The position numbers and the translations under genes were made by a program. Below the pieces are notes generated by a model. The model was not told the DNA's origin. It was given only the letters and a program-made list of their open reading frames with translations, and searched no databases. Below, one piece after another: positions 7,520 through 10,000 of a DNA stretch of 10,000 nt. Source of the stretch: Penaeus vannamei (Eukaryota; Arthropoda; Malacostraca; Decapoda; Penaeidae); the NCBI RefSeq assembly GCF_042767895.1, contig NC_091557.1, positions 47,088,929-47,098,928 of the forward strand. Reading direction: 5' to 3'. Positions within the stretch are counted from its first letter, which is position 1. Each line of letters begins with the position of its first letter.

Positions 7520-7680
7520 TTCTCCCCACCCCCTCATTCCCCCTTCTATCCCCCTCTCTTCCTTCTGTTTCCTCCCTCCTTCCCTTCCTCCTCCTCTCAT
7601 TTCTTCCCTTCCCTTCCCTTCCTCCTCCTCTCTCATTCTCCCCGCCCTTCCTCCTCCCTCTCTCCCCCTCCCCTCCCCTG
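7520..7680. repeat. Polypyrimidine tract with (TTCCC)n
   Basis: CCTCC/CTTCC-rich sequence with a short TTCCC run at about 7604-7622. The bases 7411-7519 and 7681-7840 are mixed sequence without a recognisable gene. Confidence 0.7.
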
Positions 7681-7839
7681 GGCGTCCCGCGAGGGTGTGT
7701 TCCCTTCGCCTCGCTCTGGCCTTGGGGGAAGGGGACGGGGTGGGGGGAATCTGCGTATTCTAGCGGCGTAGTTCTGATCAATGTACCTTCGCCGTGAGCC
7801 GCGCCTTCCCTTCTGTCGGGAAAATCGTCGCTCGTTTTC

Positions 7840-7965
7840 CTCCCCCACCCCCCTTCCTCCCTTCCTCCCTTCCTCCCCCAATACCCTCCAGTTCAATGAA
7901 AATACCCATCGTGCTTCTTCGGGGACGCGGCGGCGGGGGAGGGGGAGGAGGGGGAAGAGGAGAGT
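7840..7965. repeat. CTTCCTCC tandem repeats and GGGGGA stretch
   Basis: CCTTCCTC units at about 7851-7876, then after a short mixed segment a GGGGGAGGGGG-type run at about 7935-7960. The GTGCGT-rich stretch at 7980-8035 follows. Confidence 0.6.
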
Positions 7966-8139
7966 GGAGGGAGTTTTCGAGTGCGTCTGTGCGTGCGTTG
8001 CCTTTGTGCGTGCGTACGTTCGCGTCCGTGTGAGTTACTGCCTTGTGTACCCACGCTCATGACGGCGCAGGGGGCGCTGTGGCGCTTCTGCTGCTTCGTC
8101 TCTGCTGCGGGCCCTGGGGCGTCGTGGGTTGGCGTGGAG

Positions 8140-8385
8140 CGGTGGCAGGAGGAGGGGGAGGAGGGAGAAGGGAGGAAGATGAAGGAGGGAGGAAAGAGAG
8201 GAAGAGAAAGGAGGAATAAAGGTAGAGGAGGAAGGGTTGGGGAGGAGAAGGGAGGAAGAAAGGAAGATGAGGGAGGAAAGAGAGGAACGAGATGGAAGAG
8301 GAGGAAGAGAAGGAAGGAGAACAGAGGAAGAGATGAAAAGAGGAAGAGAACACGGGAAAAGGGGAAGGGAAGACGAGAGCTGTGG
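8140..8385 (+). repeat. Homopurine GGAGGAAG block with internal duplication
   Basis: Almost all A and G. GAGAAGGGAGGAAGA starts at 8165 and again at 8245. GGGAGGAAAGAGAGGAA starts at 8187 and again at 8271. This implies an 80-84 bp duplication. Arg/Glu/Lys-rich frames here are compositional. Confidence 0.7.
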
Positions 8386-8530
8386 CGGGAAGGCTGTTGA
8401 AATTCCCCGCCAATTGCGACCTTTTCTGACCCAGCTTTTTGCTTTGTCCGAATGCCTCAGCTGCTGCGGCTCGCGTGGACGACCTCGCCACGACGGTGCG
8501 ATGCCAGCGTTGCGAAAGACATTCAACTTA

Positions 8531-8659
8531 ATATTTTTATTTATTTATTTATTGTTATTGTTATTAGTAGTATTATTATCGTTGTTGTTGTTATTATTAT
8601 CATTATTATTATCATTGTTATTATTATCATTATCATTATTATTATTATTGTTATTATTA

Positions 8660-8717
<58 letters not shown>

Positions 8718-8839
8718 CAGTATTATTATTAATTTCAATATCATTATTATTATTATTATTAATATCATTATTATTATCAGTATTATTATTATCATCATCG
8801 TCATCATCATCATCATCATTATTATTATTATTATAATCA

Positions 8840-8882
<43 letters not shown>

Positions 8883-8883
8883 T
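8531..8883. repeat. Interrupted (ATT)n trinucleotide microsatellite
   Basis: TTTA units followed by about 330 bp of ATT with ATC, GTT and AAT variants. Pure runs lie at about 8663-8716 and 8842-8880, with a TCA-rich patch at about 8791-8820. It ends about 70 bp upstream of the acceptor of the candidate coding exon. Confidence 0.95.
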
Positions 8884-8927
8884 TCTATTTTTTTTAGTTT
8901 TTAGCTCTCCCCCTTTTGTTGTTGTGT

Positions 8928-8961
8928 CATAACAGTTCTTTTCCTTTCTTTGCAGGTGAGT
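8928..8961 (+). promoter_or_regulatory. Juxtaposed 3'/5' splice site (recursive-splice-like AG|GTGAGT)
   Basis: Branch-point-like TCATAAC (8928-8934) and a pyrimidine run lead to TTTGCAG ending at 8955, followed at once by GTGAGT (8956-8961), a full match to the donor consensus GTRAGT. This matches the layout of recursive splice sites described in Drosophila long introns. As a plain acceptor it defines the 39-nt ATG exon. As a ratchet point it would let that exon be removed. The sequence is directly seen; recursive use is inferred. Confidence 0.45.
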
Positions 8962-8975
8962 GCTGTTGGGTCGCA

Positions 8976-8994
8976 ATGGCTGTGCCGGACGGAG
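8976..8994 (+). CDS. Candidate first coding exon (39-nt exon 8956-8994; coding from ATG 8976), 5' part of a split gene
   Basis: The exon is bounded by a convincing acceptor (branch-point-like TCATAAC at 8928-8934, then a pyrimidine run and TTTGCAG ending at 8955) and a good donor, GAG|GTAAAT at 8994/8995. Within it, ATG 8976 has G at -3 and G at +4. It encodes MAVPDG and ends with one extra base (phase 1). That base joins exon 9884 in the only frame open there, giving GTG (Val) at the junction. The composition is balanced and differs from the ATT repeat upstream and the T-rich intron downstream. The ATG frame has no stop between 8958 and 8975, and the frame from 8956 is also open for all 13 codons, so an internal coding exon remains possible. 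The protein family is not recognised. The splice sites and frame are read directly; use as an exon is inferred. Confidence 0.6.
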
Positions 8995-9030
8995 GTAAAT
9001 TGACCTTTATTAACACGTGGATCTTATCAC

Positions 9031-9074
9031 GCGTTTGTTTGTTTGTTTTGTTTGTTTGTGTTGTTTGTTTTGTG
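9031..9074 (+). repeat. (GTTT)n microsatellite
   Basis: Imperfect GTTT units inside the proposed intron, leading straight into the minisatellite. Confidence 0.8.
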
Positions 9075-9075
9075 C

Positions 9076-9366
9076 GTCTTGTTCTTCTCCTTCTCTGTTC
9101 TGTTTCCTTTTTTTTTGGTCTTTTATTTTTTGTCTGAGTTTATTCTCCTTTCCTTCCCTCCTTTTGTTTGTTTTTTGCGTCTTGTTCTTCTCCTGCTCTG
9201 TTCTGTTTCCCTTTTTTGGTCTTTTATTTTTTGTCTGGTTTTATTCTCCTTTCCTTCCCTCCTTTTGTTTGTTTTTTGTGTCTTGTTCTTCTCCTTCTCT
9301 GTTTTGTTTCCTTTTTTTTTGTCTTTTATTTCTTGTCTGGTTTTATTCTCCTTTCCTTCCCTCCTT
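9076..9366 (+). repeat. T-rich minisatellite, about 2.9 copies of a 101-103 bp unit
   Basis: The anchor GTCTTGTTCTTCTCC starts at 9076, 9179 (one change) and 9280. Each copy continues through TTTATT..TTGTCTG and TTTATTCTCCTTTCCTTCCC. The third copy lacks the TTTTGTTTGTTT tail and passes into CCCGGG. Repeat units encode near-identical Phe/Leu strings that are not real protein. Confidence 0.9.
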
Positions 9367-9568
9367 CCCGGGTTTTCAATTTGTAGAAATCTTGTTTGTT
9401 ATTTTTCTGTTTTTTTTTTATTCTCTCTGTTCTTTTGGTTCACCTCTCGGTTATTTCTTATTTCTCATTCCTCTTCTTCTCTTTTTTATCTTTTTCTCTT
9501 CTTACTACTACTTCCTTTTTATTCTCTCTTCCTTTCCTTTCCCATCTTTTTGACGTTCATCTGTTGTC

Positions 9569-9660
9569 ATTATTATTATTATTAGTTATTCTTCTTATTA
9601 TATATTCTTATTATATTAGTTGTTATTATTATTATCATTATTATTATTACTATTATTATT
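9569..9660. repeat. (ATT)n microsatellite, imperfect
   Basis: ATT units at 9569-9585 and again at about 9622-9660, separated by TTCTTATTATATA-type sequence. The flanks 9370-9568 and 9661-9880 are T/C-rich intron-like sequence. Confidence 0.85.
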
Positions 9661-9883
9661 CTTTGCTGTTCTTATGATTATATGTTTATTCATTATTCTT
9701 CCATCTACTTCTGTTTCCCCTCCTTTATTCCTCTTCCTTCTTCACCTCTTTTTATCTTTTTTTTTCTCTCTTTCTGCTTCCTTCACTACCATTAAGACGA
9801 ACAATTTTTTTTATTTATTTATTTATTTTTTTTTTACTTTTTTTACTTTTTTATTTCTGTTACTTTTTTTTTTTACTTTTCAG

Positions 9884-9954
9884 TGCGTGTTAACGAATTT
9901 TTTATGCGACTGAAGATCTCCGCCGATAGCTGGGACACTGAGGCGGAACAAAGT
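9884..9954 (+). CDS. Candidate second coding exon of the same split gene (3' end uncertain)
   Basis: A long pyrimidine tract ending in TTTTCAG (AG at 9882-9883) precedes a non-repetitive segment embedded in T-rich DNA. Of its three frames, two hit stops quickly (TAA at 9891-9893, TGA at 9911-9913). The third, which accepts one base from the preceding exon, is open and reads VRVNEFFMRLKISADSW then DTEAEQS. This mixed-composition, hydrophilic peptide is unlike the low-complexity translations around it. Donor choice is unclear: GTGAAT at 9955 (phase 0) is favoured over GTGTGA at 9953 (phase 1). The open frame also continues into T-rich sequence to the window edge, so the true end may differ. A second in-frame ATG lies at 9904 in poor context. 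No domain is recognisable in about 30 residues, and no function is assigned. Confidence 0.6.
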
Positions 9955-10000
9955 GTGAATTTTTTTCTTTTCTTTTCTTTTTTTCTTTTTTTTCTTTTTT

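Larger units (their letters stand above)
8995..9883 (+). other. Candidate phase-1 intron between the two coding exons (889 bp)
   Basis: It begins GTAAAT (8995) and ends CTTTTCAG (9883). It is T-rich throughout on the + strand, as expected of an intron. It carries a GTTT-rich stretch (about 9031-9074), three copies of a 101-103 bp minisatellite (9076-9366), more pyrimidine-rich sequence, a short ATT microsatellite (9569-9660) and poly-T runs (9806-9880). CTGTTAC around 9857-9863 could be a branch point. Confidence 0.5.

Noticed and set aside
8452..8904. 150-codon frame beginning MPQLLRLAW and continuing as poly-Ile
   Set aside because: Only the first 25 or so codons are non-repetitive; the rest is the ATT microsatellite, and no donor separates the two parts convincingly.
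9017..9585. Two overlapping 178-180 codon hydrophobic frames with repeated FCLFF-type segments
   Set aside because: They arise from the T-rich 102-bp minisatellite inside the proposed intron.

Overview
This is eukaryotic, almost entirely non-coding DNA dominated by microsatellites: (AC)n, (AG/CT)n, (GT)n, (CTTT)n, (CTC)n and (ATT)n tracts, many 50-90 bp long, set in homopurine or homopyrimidine stretches and separated by a few non-repetitive islands. This density and mix resembles decapod crustacean genomes, penaeid shrimp in particular. That assignment is an inference from style, because no taxonomic marker gene is present. Nothing looks prokaryotic or viral, and most long open frames are artefacts of reading through repeats. 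Layout: 1-230 G-rich sequence; 231-512 a compound ACAG/(AC)34/(AG)n microsatellite; 583-1180 a C-run, a T-rich tract and an AT-rich spacer; 1189-1800 a homopurine minisatellite block flanked by a diverged direct repeat; about 1840-3180 a CpG-rich island, the best candidate promoter or 5'-UTR region; 3180-4580 mixed GC-rich sequence with G-quadruplex-type and C-rich tracts; 4600-5300 non-repetitive sequence plus a 69-bp tandem duplication; 5309-5680 a large CT/CTTT tract; 5690-6600 the longest repeat-poor segment, with homeodomain-type sites; 6628-7410 CT, AG, CG/GT and GA tracts; 7500-8390 pyrimidine and purine blocks; 8531-8883 an ATT-type trinucleotide tract; 8884-10000 the only part with good evidence of protein coding. 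The main result is a split coding sequence on the + strand that no single open frame shows. A branch-point-like sequence, a pyrimidine tract and an AG end at 8955. They are followed by a 39-nt candidate exon (8956-8994) containing an ATG in good Kozak context and ending in GAG|GTAAAT. After an 889-bp T-rich intron, a second acceptor (TTTTCAG, 9883) opens exon 9884 to about 9954. Joining the two keeps exactly one frame open: MAVPDG, then VRVNEFFMRLKISADSW, then DTEAEQS. The protein family is not recognised. The acceptor of the small exon is immediately followed by GTGAGT, the juxtaposed AG|GTRAGT arrangement of recursive splice sites. The simplest model is the 5' end of a + strand gene: a non-coding first exon in or near the CpG island (possible donor CAG|GTAAAC at 3168/3169), a repeat-filled first intron of about 5.8 kb, then the two small coding exons, with the rest of the gene beyond position 10000.
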